DNA of 64,000 nt. It comes from Struthidea cinerea (taxonomy: Eukaryota; Chordata; Aves; Passeriformes; Corcoracidae). Below the pieces are notes generated by a model. That model saw only the letters and a list, made by a program, of their open reading frames with translations. It had not been told where the DNA came from and searched no databases. The translations under genes were made by a program, and so were the position numbers. The DNA is taken from the NCBI GenBank assembly GCA_013397865.1, contig VZTI01004400.1, positions 1,940,223-2,004,222 on the forward strand. The letters are read 5' to 3'. This document shows positions 38,501 to 53,500 of the stretch, piece by piece (the stretch's first letter is position 1; every line of letters begins with the position of its first letter).

Positions 38501-41500
38501 ACTGATAAACCCTTTTCTCTCTCCAGCTGCTCTGCTAACCCTAAGGTTTTTAGAGCCCATGACACAGGGCATGCTGAGTTGTGTCCGCACATGAAGGGCA
38601 TTGGAGTGTGAGAAATGTGCTTGGACTGGAGGAGAGCCTCAGATGGCCTGGTTCCCAATAGGAAACTGTATTTAAGAGAAAATTCTAACCCCCTTTTAGA
38701 TATTCTCCATCCTGCCTCTGATTCCTGACATATATTTCATGGTCAAAGGGAACTGCTGTATGTGCTGCAGTTATTTGTGCTGGCATTTGCCCTGATACCA
38801 AGCAGAAAGTAACAGTGGCAAACCAGCATCTCTCTCCCCTCATCCTTTAAACTGGTGTTTTAAGACTGTAGCTGCATGTTTAAAGTCCTATCCAATCAAT
38901 GCACATAGTTTTACAGAGAGAGGCATACCCTCTATCAGTATGCAATGAAAATCATGTAAAAGCCTCTGAGGTATCAAGGACAGAAAAAAGACAGAGGCCT
39001 ATGACTGAGTCCCCAACTTCATTCACAAGCATCTCACCTAGGCACTCCAAATTCTTTCTTACTGCCACTGCCAAACTCTTTTGTGGTGGCACTTTTATTA
39101 TTCAAAATGCAGTAAAAATTCTTTGCAGCCCCTGCTGCACATAATGATGTAAAATAAATGCATGTCTGTGACCCTGTTGAAAGGATTTTCAGCCTTCTTT
39201 TGGAGGAGAAACAGAGCCACTGGTTGCTCTGCCATCTCCTGGGAGGCGTCTCAGAGGTAGCACTGATCATGCACATTGGTGTTGTACAGACAGATCCTGG
39301 CATTGCTCCTATCACCGGCTCTAGATTCTCAGATTATTGCAATGGGGGCCATGTGTTGGAGAGGTGGGATCAGAGCACATTTAATTCGATAGGAAGTAGA
39401 ATTCAACTGCACATCCCTAGAGGGAGAACATCACCCTGCCTGGATCTACCATTGTGAGCTGAAACATCCCACCAACATTATTAAATCCTACCTTGCCAGG
39501 TCGTTCAGGTCCAGCCGTCCATCTTTGTTTTTGTCAAAGATTTTCATCTATAAATCAAGAAGACAGAGATAAAACAGATGGGCCAGGAGGAGAACACACA
39601 TACAAAAAAAGCCAATACACATTTTGGTGTGCCCTGTGCCCTCCCCTCTGCCTGCTCAGGGTGCTTGTCCAAACCCTAGGCAGCGTGGCATCCTGTGCTA
39701 GCACCAAGTGCAAGGCTGGCACAAGGGAATAGCAAAACCCACCAGCTTTTTGACAGCAACAACCCGAAGCAATCAAATACCAGCACTGCTCCCTTCCACC
39801 CTTACATGGGGTTAAAGCAGGTCTGCAGCAAACACCTTCAGAAACTAAATACCGACATTGGCTTGGCCCCTGAAAAAAAAAGCCAACAAAGGGGGACACT
39901 TCTGAACACTTCCAGCTGGACTCCATCCTTACCTTCAACTGCTGCTGTGGCAAATGAGCAGCTGAGGTAAAAATGTCACCTTCTAATCAGCACTCAGGAT
40001 TTTATACCACTAAAGCTGTGGGGCTTGCTTGGCTCAAGGCCTGCTGTTAGAACACACTAAGACTGGGAAGAAGGTTTAGGCTGCCAGCATCAAGAGGTTA
40101 ATCTGTGTGAATCCAAAACTTACAATTTTCTTTTCCTGAATAGCATCATTTTGATGAGCCATCACAAAAAAATATTAATTTGTTTGTTGCATTTGGTTCT
40201 GCATTTCTCTTCAAGGCACAAAAAAGGGTCTGTTACAAGGAAAGGGGTGCGGGGGATGTTTAATGAGTTACAAACCTGAATAACTCATGGCTCAAAGTTC
40301 TAGAAAATATATATTCCACATTGGGGGGGAAGATGAATATTTTACTATGACAGATCACCTTTCTTTGTCAAATACTCAGTTAAGGAATATGCATTAATCT
40401 TACCTTGATAGATCACATTTGCCTGTTTAGTGCTCATGCAGAGTAGTCGGTTCACTAGGGATCTTTTGTGTATTGTATGGCTGCTGGAGAAGGCCTGGAC
40501 CAGTTCCTGTCTGACAAAGCTCAGAGGGACAGGACTATCCCCTATGACATAGCCTGAACGTGTGGGAGCCAGCAGCATGTCCTGAGCACTTCCCAGCAGT
40601 GGAGCCAGGGCAGAGCCTAACACTTGAGTGAGAAAAGGCAGCACCTGGAGAGCTACCCCTGTTTCTCAGGGAGACTTTGCCGGTTTTGTCAGGGCTGCCT
40701 CTTCCCTGCCCCTTGCTCAAGGGCAGCAAGCCCTTTATTGTACTACGTTTAGATTGAGATCCTGCAACAGACTGTATACCGTTAATTATTCTGAATATTT
40801 TACACTACTGAGGTTTGCGTGGAATTTTTTAAGAGGCATTTGGTATGGGCTCACTTTTCCTCCCACTGAAAGACAGTATAAAACTCCTATGAATGACTGA
40901 AGGCCCATATTGAGATATTTGGAAAAATGACATCATGAGAGCCATGTGGGTGTTCAGTGGCACAAGGAAAGATATTTTCCCATTTAATTGGCCTCTGCCA
41001 AACATGTGCTCTGTGCAGAGCCACTAAGTGACAGAGGAAAGACTTCTGAATCTTCCTTTGCTCTAGAGCTGGAGAAATGAATAAAGCTGCCAAGCCATCC
41101 TGAGGACTTCCCTCTGGTTGCATCAGTCCAAGTTGTCCCTTTCCAGCTGATCTAACCTCTTGCATGCTGCTTCCTGTCCTATTAGCTCTCCCACAGCAAT
41201 ATGACATTTTTCCCTGGTCTCTGCTGGAGCAGCAATGGGACAAGGCTGGAGGAAGGGATGGGAGCAAAAGCTGCCTTTGCTGGTGCCACCAAGGGGAGAA
41301 ATGTCTTTGCAATGACAGCCTTCCACTGCCATCAGAGAGATAAACCTGAGCCTTCAGTTCTTGGCTGATAAAGGAGTTATTCTGCAGGTCATAGAAAATG
41401 ATTAATGTTCTTTCTAGAAATAAATAATCCCAGATAAGATTTCAAAAACCTCTCTACAAATAGAACATCAATGCCTAACCTGGTTTTGTCTGTCGTTTGA

Positions 41501-44500
41501 GGGGAGAGAGAAGTACCCCTACTACTTCACTCTTGCACACTCTCCATCACAGGTGACTTTGCAACATGCAGCTTGCATCCCTGCTCTAAAATATGCTGCC
41601 TAAAGGAAGCTTATGGAGACAACCCCTGTTTAGATGGCTAGAGAAAGTACCAGCATGTGGGTGGTGGGAATACCAGAGTACTTGGGCTCTACAAATACTT
41701 CAGTGCTTTTGAAAATGTCACTCCAAATCCCTTGGTTTTGGCCACCAAGGAGCATTAGTTACCCATATGGTCTGTAGGGACTCACCACAAAGCAGTGCAG
41801 CTGCTGTGGTGAGAGAGGACAGCATTTGCTGGGAAAGGACAGCTTTTGGGAGGACACACAAGGCCCAACTCTCAGGAACTCTGCTGCCAGCTCAGGGCAG
41901 CTCTGGCTGAAGGTAGTGGTCTTTCCTCCATACAAAGATACAGTGTCGTTACCAAAACACACTAAAGCTTACTGCCTTTAGCAGCCTTTGTACTTCACTT
42001 GGATTCTCCTACATGTTTCTGAGCTCCTGAAAGAGTGTTTTATTTTCTCCCATTTCTGGTGCATCTCAGAATTACTCTTTTGAGACTAAAATTTGGTGCT
42101 TCAGCCTAGACTTCAAATTCAGATGTGTTTTTCCCTCTGTGATGCCTCAGAAAGGCAAACACAGAGCTTTTGGGAGAAGTTCAACTCCGTGATCACCATG
42201 TCCTGATCTCCATACGAGCTCACTGATAAACATCACGGTGGCAGCTGATGGGACCAGGACGGACTGATGGTTTCCTGTCCAAGAGCCAGACTTGGGGCAC
42301 AATTTTCATTTCACATAGGCTTGTCTGAGACAAGTCTCAAGTTTCTTTTCCAGTGAAACATCTCCAGCCTCATGTCCTTTTCCAGGGAATAAACACATAA
42401 GCATCCCAGCATGGCTGTCCTTGCCTTGGGACTGTATGTTTCCCACCCGCCCTGCAACGGCTCTACTTTGTAGGTGCAGCATATTTTCATGGTTTCAGAA
42501 GTTGCAAATAGCCAGGAGGCTGAAGGGTTTTGCGCATCCTTAATGAAACAGACTAGATTTGAGATGGTGGTTTAGACGTGAAAGGCTTTCTGCTTCATTA
42601 TCAATTTTGTGAGCATATGGTTTTCAACCCTACCCATTTCTGAACTCTTCACAATATTCCTGCAGCAGTGCAGACCCCATTAAAATACTTTTAATAGAGA
42701 GATAGAAAACTTCTTAGCGGATTGCTTAATGAAAGGAAACATCCTTCTCTTGCACCCTGTCTTTGAGCTTGATATTAAATTTTTAGTGGCTGACCATTTC
42801 TACTTACAGCTAACCAACTCCCTTCCCTGACCTCCTTCACTCAGCTCTGCAAGAGATAACCTTTGTGTTTTCTATTTGTTTGGCCTTTTTCTGCCACAGC
42901 TACCCTGAATACAATTTTCAAACATATGCAATATTTTGATCATCCATACCAGTCAACAGAAGGAAAATAAAAGTCTGGCTGGAAGTGCTAGGCCAAGCTA
43001 ATTCTTGCCAATGACTAACACATGAAAGATGGACAACACATAGGGAAGAAGGACTAGTATTCACTGAATTAGTTCTGGTACCAGAGCTAATAAGATAGAC
43101 CTAATCCTGTTATCTGGACAAGTGGAGCGCATGCATACTCACAACATGGCAGTCGTGTGCTGCATTACTCGGGGAACAGCCTGGGGAAATGTTTTTTAAT
43201 TAAACTTTCAAGTTTCAAGCATGTGAGTGTTTGATCTGATCTGCTAATTGTGTGCATGAGTACACAAAGAATGACAGAGGGTACCCACTCCATTCGACAA
43301 AGCATACATACGGGAGAAGCAGATAATTGAAATGGTTATGAGGTTGTTTCTAACTTAAACTTTTGCCTTCACACACCATCTTGATATGTTAAATTTGATG
43401 GATTTTCAGTTTACACTCTTGAAAGGTATATTTACGCTGCCAGGCTGATATGAAACATCTCAATGTGGTTATGGACAAGGTCTGGCATGTTTAAATAGCA
43501 CCCAATTTTACTAAAAGCTTTGTTTCATCTAGCAGTATGCTTTATAAAATGATGCATTTCCTTTACTGTCAAGCTAGCCCATGTTTTAAAGTGTTTGCAC
43601 ACATTAATTCACTGACATTTTAATGGCAGTGCACCAAGGGCACACCCTCTGTTTGTCTGAATGTACTCTGAGGCACTCTGAGGCAGACAGAGAATATGTA
43701 AGAGCTTGGTTTGCGAATGAAAGTTGTTACCTCTCTGTTTTTTTAAAGTACAAAATCAAAACTGCCATCGGCTTTTAATTCAGCAAAGGAAATATCTCTG
43801 CTTTCCCAGTCCAGTGTTATAAAGGCCACTGAAACACAATATGACAAACACACACATTCTTTGAAGAGCAATATAAGACCATAAATCTGAATTATTTTCC
43901 ATGACAGAGATAAGGAAAGAAGTAAACAACCAAAATAAATAGATCTGGGATCAACAGACTCACTAAAACCTGCTTTTATATCTTCTCTGGTTCTCTTTCT
44001 TTGTGTGTAATAAAGTGGGACACTGAGAGAGTCAGTTTTACTTGACCTCCTACTCTCACAAATATATTTTAATATATATATTATGGGCACATAAACCCAA
44101 CAGCTGAAACAAAAGTTGGCCAGGGAGTACAGAGGTTATTGAGATTGTATAAAGACAGGCATCAGCCCAAGATGCAGGACTGCCTATGGCCTCTTTCTTT
44201 AGGGAAGGATGGGGTCACAAAGGCATTTGCAGAGCGGCAGGAGGGCCCTCTGGCCAGCAAGTTATCCTCAGGACAAAAGCTCAGTGCCCTGCTGTCCTAG
44301 GTTACAATGTAAGATGTAACCAAAAGTATGTATTCTATTATCATCTTCACAAGCTGTTAAAGCAGGTGGGGCGGTGTTTGTTATCTCCGACCATGACTCA
44401 TCCCTGATAACTCGTCCGGGGGCCATCTCTTTTTAAGGGGCTATCAAGAACCCACGGCGTGACTCATAGAATTACATCAGTCCACTGTGAAATGCTCCGC

Positions 44501-47500
44501 CCAAGGGGGAGGAGCCAAGCATTCCCCTTTGCATATAATCTGGGGTTTGGAACAGCACAAACAGTATTTACCTACTGGATGACCAGAGGGTAAGAGGTAC
44601 CACTGGACATTCAGGTGATGACCAGACCCTTCTACAGGATCACTGCTTCAACAGAACCACTTCATCTGGACTGCTTCCACCACCCTGACTAACAGGGTGT
44701 CAGGTTGTATCCTGACTCTGTCAGTGTTCTTGTACTAGTGCATTTATTTTAATTTTCCTATTAATTTATAATTCTGACTTGCGACCTGCCACTGGTTTGT
44801 TTTCAGACTAGTACACCTGCCCAGCCAGGTCGCCTGTGTCCCATAGACAAGTCCTTTGGCACAGGATTTCCAAGAGTGTTTTGATTCCTAAGAGACCTAG
44901 GCATAATCTATTGGGGTTTTACAAATCTTGCAGGCTCCTGAGTTCTATTGGTTTTGATCTTCAGAAATGAAGTTTGAGTTTAAATGGGATTTTCTGCTTC
45001 CCTTGGCTTATGCTACAGCAAGTGTGGTGCAAAACTGGATGTGACAGCACCACTGGCATTAAACTGAGAAGGGACACAGGAAGCAGATTTGTGTTGATCA
45101 GCTGTGTGGGTCCTCTCAGCATCCTTAGAGAGTTGCTGGGGAGGGAGGCCAGCATGGACCACTACCAGAAGGAGATAGGATGAGCAAAAACTGCTCTTTA
45201 GGAACCAGTCTTGTAGGCCATACTCCACTCTACTGTATTTCTAGAGCTTTGGGAAGTTTGCTCAGTGTGTTCACAAACATAACTAACTCTGTTTAGGCCT
45301 TTTTTCAACACAATAAATATTTGTTTTTCTATTAGTACACCATTTCTTTGGTGGTCATAAGAGACTTTGTTAACAAAGATATGCTAGCTTGACTAGTAAG
45401 GTGTTAAGGGTCTAACTCGCCTGAATTTTCTGTACTCTGGCTTTTATTTACCTGCATAAGTACATTGGCATTAGCACTGAACACGGATAGACTTTCACAG
45501 CCATGGAACTGACCACACTGAGACTCTGGCATTATCCTTGCAAAGGGGACAGGCAGCAGACACAAAAGCACCAGAAATCCCCTCAGTGTACAATAAAGGT
45601 AGTCCACAATGCATACTTGTGGACATAGACTATCCTCAGGGAGAAGCCAACCTCTTTCCCTTTGCTTTGAGAAGATGAGGAGCCCTCAGCTGCAGGCTTG
45701 TGTGCTCAGTGCCCAGGAGAATCTCGGCAAGTAAGCCCAGCAAAAATCTGGTGTCATTACAGCTGGGAGAAATATCTATTCTGACTTCTCTGGGCTTAAG
45801 ATTTTATCCTCAGTCATCACCAACTACAAGCTTTCAAATGCTGTAGTTCATGACCAATACTTGTTGAGTGATTAGTCACTGCACTTACATTATTGCCTCT
45901 CTAGAATATTAACCTGTGGTGGGCAAAGATGGCATGCTGGCTGGGCAAGAACTATCCTTTACATTTTACTGAAATACAATATTTCTCAGATTAAAGGAGT
46001 TTTTTATGCTCCATCTGACATTATCAACAGAAGGCAATGCAAAAAGTGAATGCCAGTGTTGCATGTGACTGTTTCAGCAGAATATGTAACTTAAATTGCT
46101 GAAGTTTGACTCACAAATGAGCTTGCCCTGCATGCTGCTTGTAGGCATTGGGATTGCAAACTAGAAGTAACATGCTGCTGTCTGGGAAGCTGTGGACTAT
46201 CAGAAACCGTATCTTAAATCTAGGTCACATCCTGGCATTTACAATATTCTATTTAAGTACAGAGCTGTGTGCATGCACAGGTAGGGAATCTGTCGCTCAT
46301 AAAAAAATGTTGTCAAATGCATACATGAGATGGGTATTTCTGAGCTGAAATTTCACCAGGACCCAGAAACCTACTAATAGCTTGACTTCAGGGGCTGAGG
46401 GGAGGTGGGGAGGGATTGGAAAAAGTTCTTCTACTGTCATTCTCCACGGTGTTCTCATCATGAAGCATCAAGGAGGCCGGTCTTAGTTTCTCCAGATTGT
46501 GTTAATTCAGGAAGGCAGAAAATTCTCACCATGCTATTTAAAACCTCCATCCATTTTCAGCTATGCTCACTCTGTCTCCCAAAGCACACACTGCAGGGCC
46601 CCTGGGGCCTCTTCTCAGGAGGCTCAGAGCAATATCAGGCTTCACTTCAACCTCCAAGTGCTTGCTCCTTGCCAAGAGCCCTTGATCAGGAACAGCTCTT
46701 CCCACGGGAAGGCAATAAACCTACAGGTTGTTTTCAAAGACTCAGAACTGCAAGTGGGTGCATGTAAATAATTATTAATACACACTTAATGACTGTTAAT
46801 GTATTAATGACAAATACATATCTATGTAGGCATGGAGAAAAAACCAAGAACAGTGCCTAAAAAGGGGCACAGCATTGTCACTTTAATTCCCCCATGAAGA
46901 GTCTTGAGAACTCAAATGTTCTTTTGTGATTTTCCCCAGTGGCTTTAGTGCTCTGTAAGATTTGATTTAGCAGACTCACGGAGCTTGTGCAATGCCAATG
47001 TGTTCACTACCTGTTTTCTTTACAGGAGTTCATCACTTGTTCATCAAACCCCTGATCTATATCAGTGTTCTCTGATGAAAGGATGTCAAGGTCACAAGGA
47101 AACAGAATAGCCTCTTAAGGAGCGGCTGCTAAGCAACCTGATAAAGTGATGTTCCTTTCCAGAGCCGACCAATCTTTTCCAAAAGAAATACTTTTTTCCT
47201 CTTCTAAGCCTTTTTTTTTTCTTTTTTTTTTTTTTAATGTGGTATGAGATCATTCAATGCAGCACAGGGAGCAAGAATTTAGCATGCCCTTGTTGGTTGA
47301 TATATCTGCTCAAAAGCTGCAAATACCCAGCACAGAACCATAAAATGCTGCCTTTTTTTTTCCCCCTCAAGCCTGGGCTAGCTTCTTTAAAATGATAGTT
47401 TCTGCCTTTTCCCCTTTATCTCTATCTCCAGAAGGCCCTAGGGTCCACTCAGGATATCAGCAGCTGCTTAAGATGTGTGCAGCCAGCTATGCATGTACAG

Positions 47501-50500
47501 AAAAAAAGGGCAGAGATCTGTATATTCCTGTGGAGACAGATGGGTTTACAGCTCCTTGGGACACAGCTTATTTCAACTGAATAATAATTACATTGGCCCT
47601 TGAAAGCCCTGAGTTGGATAGATGGGCCACCCTGAGAGACCCTGTAGCTGTGTGCAGCAGGAAGAAGTCCCGGTCCCAAGGACTTTGTGCTCTAAAAAGA
47701 TAAAAGGGTGGGAGCAAAGCAATAGGGGAGAGAAATATAAGTATGTCCAACCTGCAGTAAAGGAATTGCTGCTGCTGGTTGCTAAAGATAAAACAGAAAG
47801 TCTGTTGTCAGGAAAAAAATGGATGGGCCACTGACCCCTTTATCCTAAACAGTGGTGATGGTGGCAGTGGGACTCTGCACTCCAGCAGCTCCTCACTCCA
47901 TGTGGGAAGGAGAGAGAGAAAGTGACGGGTTGCCATTGCCCTGGGCCTTGACATCAAACCTGTGCTCCTTGAGTGACTTCTCCCTCTTCAATCCAGCCCT
48001 GCAAATGCAAGGCAGAATCTTTCTTCTCCCCTTGGAATTTTGCCTTCTCACTTCAGATAAGTTCCTATTAAGTTCCTATGCAATCATTTGTGCAGTGTAT
48101 CTGATGCTATAGGATACTGCCCATGTGGATAGTTTGCTGTTACATACAGAATTCGTATCCTCTATTTTATTCCAGGATATCACAGGATAAGATTATGCCT
48201 GTGGTAATTTCACACCCTGCCTTAGAGCTTTTGGGATCAGGTGTGTTTATAAACATCCTTGATCTTCAGCTTAGAGAAAAGAATTGCAAGGAAAAAATAA
48301 TCATCTGCCATATCCTCATTTTCTAATAACCATTAACATCCCTGATTCTTTTGGCATTGCAGCTTGGCAAACCTTTGTCCTCAGGAGCCAGATTTGCATT
48401 TCAGATCATAGATTTCCCTAGTTATACAAAGCATCCCTTTTCCCAAATCAAATCTTATCTTCTAACATAGAGATTAAACTGCCTCTCTGGAGACACAAAG
48501 CCATTCTACAAGAAATCATGGGAATAGAAACCAGACCTCCTGGCTCTCAGCCCCAGGCTGCATTGATACCTAGCTGTGTTGGGGTAGTGGAATCACAGGT
48601 CTTTCTTGGGAAATTAAGGGGAAGGGAAAGGAGTTGGAGGAAATGAACTACCCACTGTCTACAAGCTTCAGATCACCTATTCCCCAGCACCTGATCAGAG
48701 ATTGAGCACCAGGGATGGAAAACTTAACGGAGCAGAATGAAAGATATTTGCTACCAGCAAATGCTACCGGAAAGATTTTTATCCTAGCCGTAACTTCTAG
48801 GCTTTTGTTGTTTTCAAGCTCTGCCAGTTGGAGAATAATTTCTGCAGCTGGCACTCCTCTCTCTTCACTGTCTTATAAATATGAAAAACAAAATATACAC
48901 TCTTCTGTAACAGTACAGTTTCTCACATTGCTCTAAAGGGTCACATTTCTAGGCACAGACACATCATGTATACATAACGTGGTATTGCAAAATATGTGGG
49001 CAGCTCCTTGTTTGCTTCCACACCAAGCTGGTTTTTAGGTACAAACACAGATTTTGTGTCAAGAAACAAGGCAGTCCCATCTGAAAACCATTTAGAAAAT
49101 TGTGGTGATAGATGTCTGCTAGTGGAATTCAAATTATACCCTTGAGAATGACATCAGAAATGAGATTTTTTTCCTTCTTTTCTTGTTTTTAGATGTTTAG
49201 ATACAATAATTTGCTCTGAAATCCAGGTGACAGATGCTAAACCCACACCAAATATTATGTTGTTGATTGCAGTATAAAAGCTATATTGTGATAAGCCAGG
49301 CGGAGAATTGAAACTTTCAACCTCCCAGTCTTTCAGGGAAGCAGCAGGGAGCCAGTAAGGCTTTCTGGGCTTTGCAGAGCAGAAAAACCAGATGCCTGCA
49401 TGTCTTGGGAGCAAAAGGATTTGCTAGGAGGGAGGGAGGAAGTGAATGAGCTGGAGATCTGTCTGAGGCTGAGCATATCCTGAAGAAGGATGCACCTCAC
49501 CTGTATTTAAAGAGGTTTAGAGCTCAGCTTGCTTTGGTGTAAAGTTGAGCTTCTTTCTTATAGGAAATAGTTCAACTCTAAGTGAAAATATTTGAAATGC
49601 CTTCACAGCTGATGTCCAGTGCAAAGAACTGCTAGCAGCAGTGTGTGCTGAATCCCCCGAGGGATCTCTGACACACCTTTTAAGAGGGCTTTTATGGCCC
49701 TACAGACATTGACCCCAAAGGAGATTTTAGGCTGTACTCTGATCTACACAACATTAATTCTATCTTTTCTTACCATAGTATCAGTATATTCTTCCAGCTT
49801 TACTTCAGTAATGATCTTGTTATGCTGCAAAAAGAGATCTCGCAGGAAATCCTGTAGTAAGAAAAGAGAGAAATTTTACTCTCTAGAGTAAATTCAAGAA
49901 ATAACAGTAGGAAATTCAACTCAAATTCAGCAGGGTTACACAAATCTAGTTTCACATTCCTGATTAGTACTAGGAATGTGTACAGTTTGACCAAGTTAAA
50001 TTTTTTTTCCTGAAACATGTTTTTTTGAATAAATTAGAAAATAACTAAATTTCCCCAGAGTAGGCATACTGGAGTGAGCCCTAATAAACTCACAAAATAA
50101 GCAAAAGATAACATTAAGTCCTGCAATGCTTGCTAATTGATCTTAAATCAAAATATTTGCCGTTCAGCAAAACACTTAAGCATCCTCTTACATTTTTGCT
50201 GGGACACAGGCTGAAGCTACACACTGAGACATGGTGTGAAGCCCAGGGATGGACTTTTTGTGCTTGCTGGCTCAAAGTATTTGAGTTATGGTTTCTGAAG
50301 AGGCTCTTGCCTCAATAGCCTGAGCTTTAATGAGAAATCAGTGTTCAGAAAATCTGCAGGTTCAGGAAGAGATTGTGAAGAAATCCCATTAATAAAACAC
50401 AATGGCTTTGGCTCTGTTTAGCTGGGAGAGGCACACGTGTGAAGCCAAGGTGAGGCAGTGCTTGTGGGGTCACTGAATGTCTCAAGTCACCAAGACAACT

Positions 50501-53500
50501 GGGGCCATGGGACAAGGCTAAGGGGAAGCAGGACATTGAGGGCAACAGCAAACCATCCTCCCTCCTGCAGGGCCCCTGAGACCACGCCAGAAGGCACGAG
50601 TCCTTAAACTCGCTGTGAACAACCCAGAAATGCTGTTTGTCAACCACATAAAAAGGCAGCAAATCGGTAGAGCCGATGGAAGGGCTCCCATTGACATCAG
50701 TGAGCTGCAGGTCAAGCCCAGAGAGATTTGTTAGAATAACTTACTTTGAGTTCACCAGCTGAAATAAATCCACTGCTGTCAGCATCGTAACTGCGCCAGA
50801 TCTGAATGGGGATAGAGTGATGCGAGCAAATAAATATTGCAGTTACTCATCTGCTCGTTGACAGATTGTAAAGATTTGAAGCAGAGCTTCCATAATGAGC
50901 AAGTTGTTGCATTATCCAACATTTAATTAATTGTAGATGAAAAAAATAAACTTTTCACACAATAGCTCTTACTCACACTTGGATGCTGTACATGCTACAT
51001 GCTGCTATCACATGTTTAATGCAGACACACTGTCTATAAAAGGAAGACAATACTAAGAAACTGCATTGCATTTCTTACCTAATTTGTACATGCAGCTTCT
51101 TTTATTACCCTGAGTCAAGGCCATTGATCTGCAGAAGCCCCCAGCTTGTATGTGAAATAAAAGTAACTGCATGCAGTCTTGGAAAAATTGAAATTCCATG
51201 TTGGGATACTTTGGGGCAGAGATCAGAGGAAGACTGGGCAAAGTTATATGGTCTTGTTGACCCAATTTATGGAGGTTTCCTCTCCATGCCCTGACAGTCT
51301 AATGTTTCAGGATAAAATGGTGCTTAAAATGTGCCTGGTCTGCCCTCTTGGTTTATGCTGTACTGCAGCTGAGGAGCTGCAGGGGTGAGTTGATGAGTGG
51401 GGAGGTTTCCTCTGTGGTGGCATGACTGATAGGTGGCTGAGAGTGTTTATGAAATGTAATGAGCTCTCTGGGTACCCTTGGTCCAGTCCTAGGTACCACA
51501 CCTCTGTTTTGCTGGTGTAAATAATGTAAAACCTTCTCTACTTGAACAGGTCGGAATGTGTTTTGCTTCCACAATACCCATCTGTTTCCCAAGCTGTGTT
51601 CTACAGAGGGCAGAGGGATTGGTGTTGAAGAGGCTGGTGGTGTGCAAGGGGGAGGAGGCAATGTGGAGATACAGACCCGCATGAATTCCACGCTGTTGTC
51701 CAAGGGAGTTTCCCGTCGGAAAAGCAGTAGGAAGTTCTCATCATCCGGCAAGATCATATTTGCAAGCTGGATAAAAAACATTTAAAAAACCCCCCACAAC
51801 AAAAACCAGACACATACCATGAAAGTAAAGAAAAGAAAAAACTTGGGTGGCTGCTGACCCAGTATGTGAAATGTAAGTTTGGCTTGTTTCTCCCTTGGAA
51901 ATAAACTCCAGACCAAAGGATCTGGCTAATGTAATACTCCATGAGTCACCTCCTCCACACCCAGGCTCTATCTTCCAGATCTCCCAAGTCTGCTACAGGT
52001 CTTAATCATAGAGTGGTTTGGGTTGGAAAGGATTTTCAAAAGTCATCCAGTCCAACCCCCTGCAATGGGCAGGCACATCTTCAACTAGATCAGGTTATCC
52101 AGAGCCCTGCCCAACCTGATCTTTGATGTTTCTAGGGATGAGGCATCAACCCCTCTGGGCAACCCCTTCCAGTCCTTCACCACCCTCATTAAAAAAAAGT
52201 CTTCCCTAACCTACTCTTAATCTACCCTCTTTCAGATTAAAGCCACTACCCCTTTTTCTATTCCTACAGACCCTATAAAAAGTCTGTTCTAATTCTCCAT
52301 CCTTCTATAAAAGAAATCCTGGGCTGGGGTAGGGCAGAGATACCTCCTGGATTTCCAAGCGTCCGTCTGTGGTGACATCGTAGACAGACATGAATTGCTC
52401 CTTCATCCTCTGAACTTCTTCTTCTGTGATGGTGCTCTGTCATGGGGAAAACAACAAGTGCAAGAAAATTGCTGAGGGCACTAGAAGACCCTCCTGGAGG
52501 AAATCTCTCCTCACGCACAGATAATCACCAGGATCATTGCGCCCTTACAGTTGGGGATAATGCCCGTAGACACACCATTGTGGATGAATTTTTGGAAATA
52601 AGTCCTATGCATGTCTTCATAGCTACTAAGCTTTCAGTTGGAAGATCAGTGTTTGGAAACCCCAAAATATTTCAGTGACATCTGCTTTTTTAGCCAGCTG
52701 TTCCCATTATATCACTGGAGTTTGGTTTTGCTCAAGTGTGTGTTACAGCAGTTTCCATCCTCTTGTTTTCAGCTTGTGCTTTTCAGGAGGATATCCTTAT
52801 CCTTGAATGACATCTCTGCAGTTCATTAGATCATCAGCCTTGAAAGGTGTCAGTGGAGCTAGATTGTTGCTTATTCTTGCCCATCAGCTGATTTAAGACC
52901 TGGCACCCTGTCAGTGTTCCTGGGTTGATAGCATAGAATTTCAAGCAATTGACACTCCCTTTGTATTTGCTCAACCCCGTAATTGATTTATACATGGTGA
53001 GGAGTTCTCCGGACTTGTCAGGTTATGTGTTTTGACAGGCATCGCTGTGACAGGTGAAATACAACGCTTAGGTTCATCAGGCACAGTTTCTTTAGCAGCA
53101 ACCATGAGGGTACCCACTCTGACTGGACTACGCAAAATACAATTTCCTTACCCTGTGAAAAGGCTTCTGGTCATATGAGCTTTGTGGCTGGGCTGGGAAG
53201 CTCACCTAGTTAATCTTTCCCAAGCAACTAAGTCCTACGTTACCCTCAGCACCCACACTGAGCAGGTCCTGGCTTCTTTCCCAGTCGTGTGGGAGGTGGC
53301 CCTCTCTGGGAGGGGAAGGAAGGAAGGGAGAAGGATAACCCACACCGGCTTGTGGCATACCTTTGTAGAAATTTTTACAAGACAATAAATTAACTTCTTC
53401 CCAACCCCTGAATAAAAGTCCTTCAAAGTTTTTATCTTCTCTACAACCAGGTGGATTTAGGACTACAGCTATTCCTTCCTGAGTCTTCTAACGCAGTTGC

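Larger units (their letters stand above)
35515..39491 (-). other. SCGN: SCGN introns 7 to 10
   Basis: Intron 7 (38,029-39,491) and intron 10 (35,515-36,863) show nothing recognisable. Intron 8 (37,868-37,982) is only 115 bp. Intron 9 (36,933-37,807) holds a CR1 fragment. Exons 8, 9 and 10 lie between these introns. Confidence 0.75.
39548..49773 (-). other. SCGN: SCGN intron 6 with one solo LTR
   Basis: This is the longest SCGN intron at 10.2 kb. It contains the solo LTR at 44,293-44,815 and an interrupted poly-T tract at 47,211-47,235. The remainder is unique-looking sequence in which I recognise no exon. Confidence 0.85.

Noticed and set aside
40345..40760. Possible minus-strand LTR around an AATAAA near 40,737
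   Set aside because: No paired TG..CA ends with a target duplication could be found.
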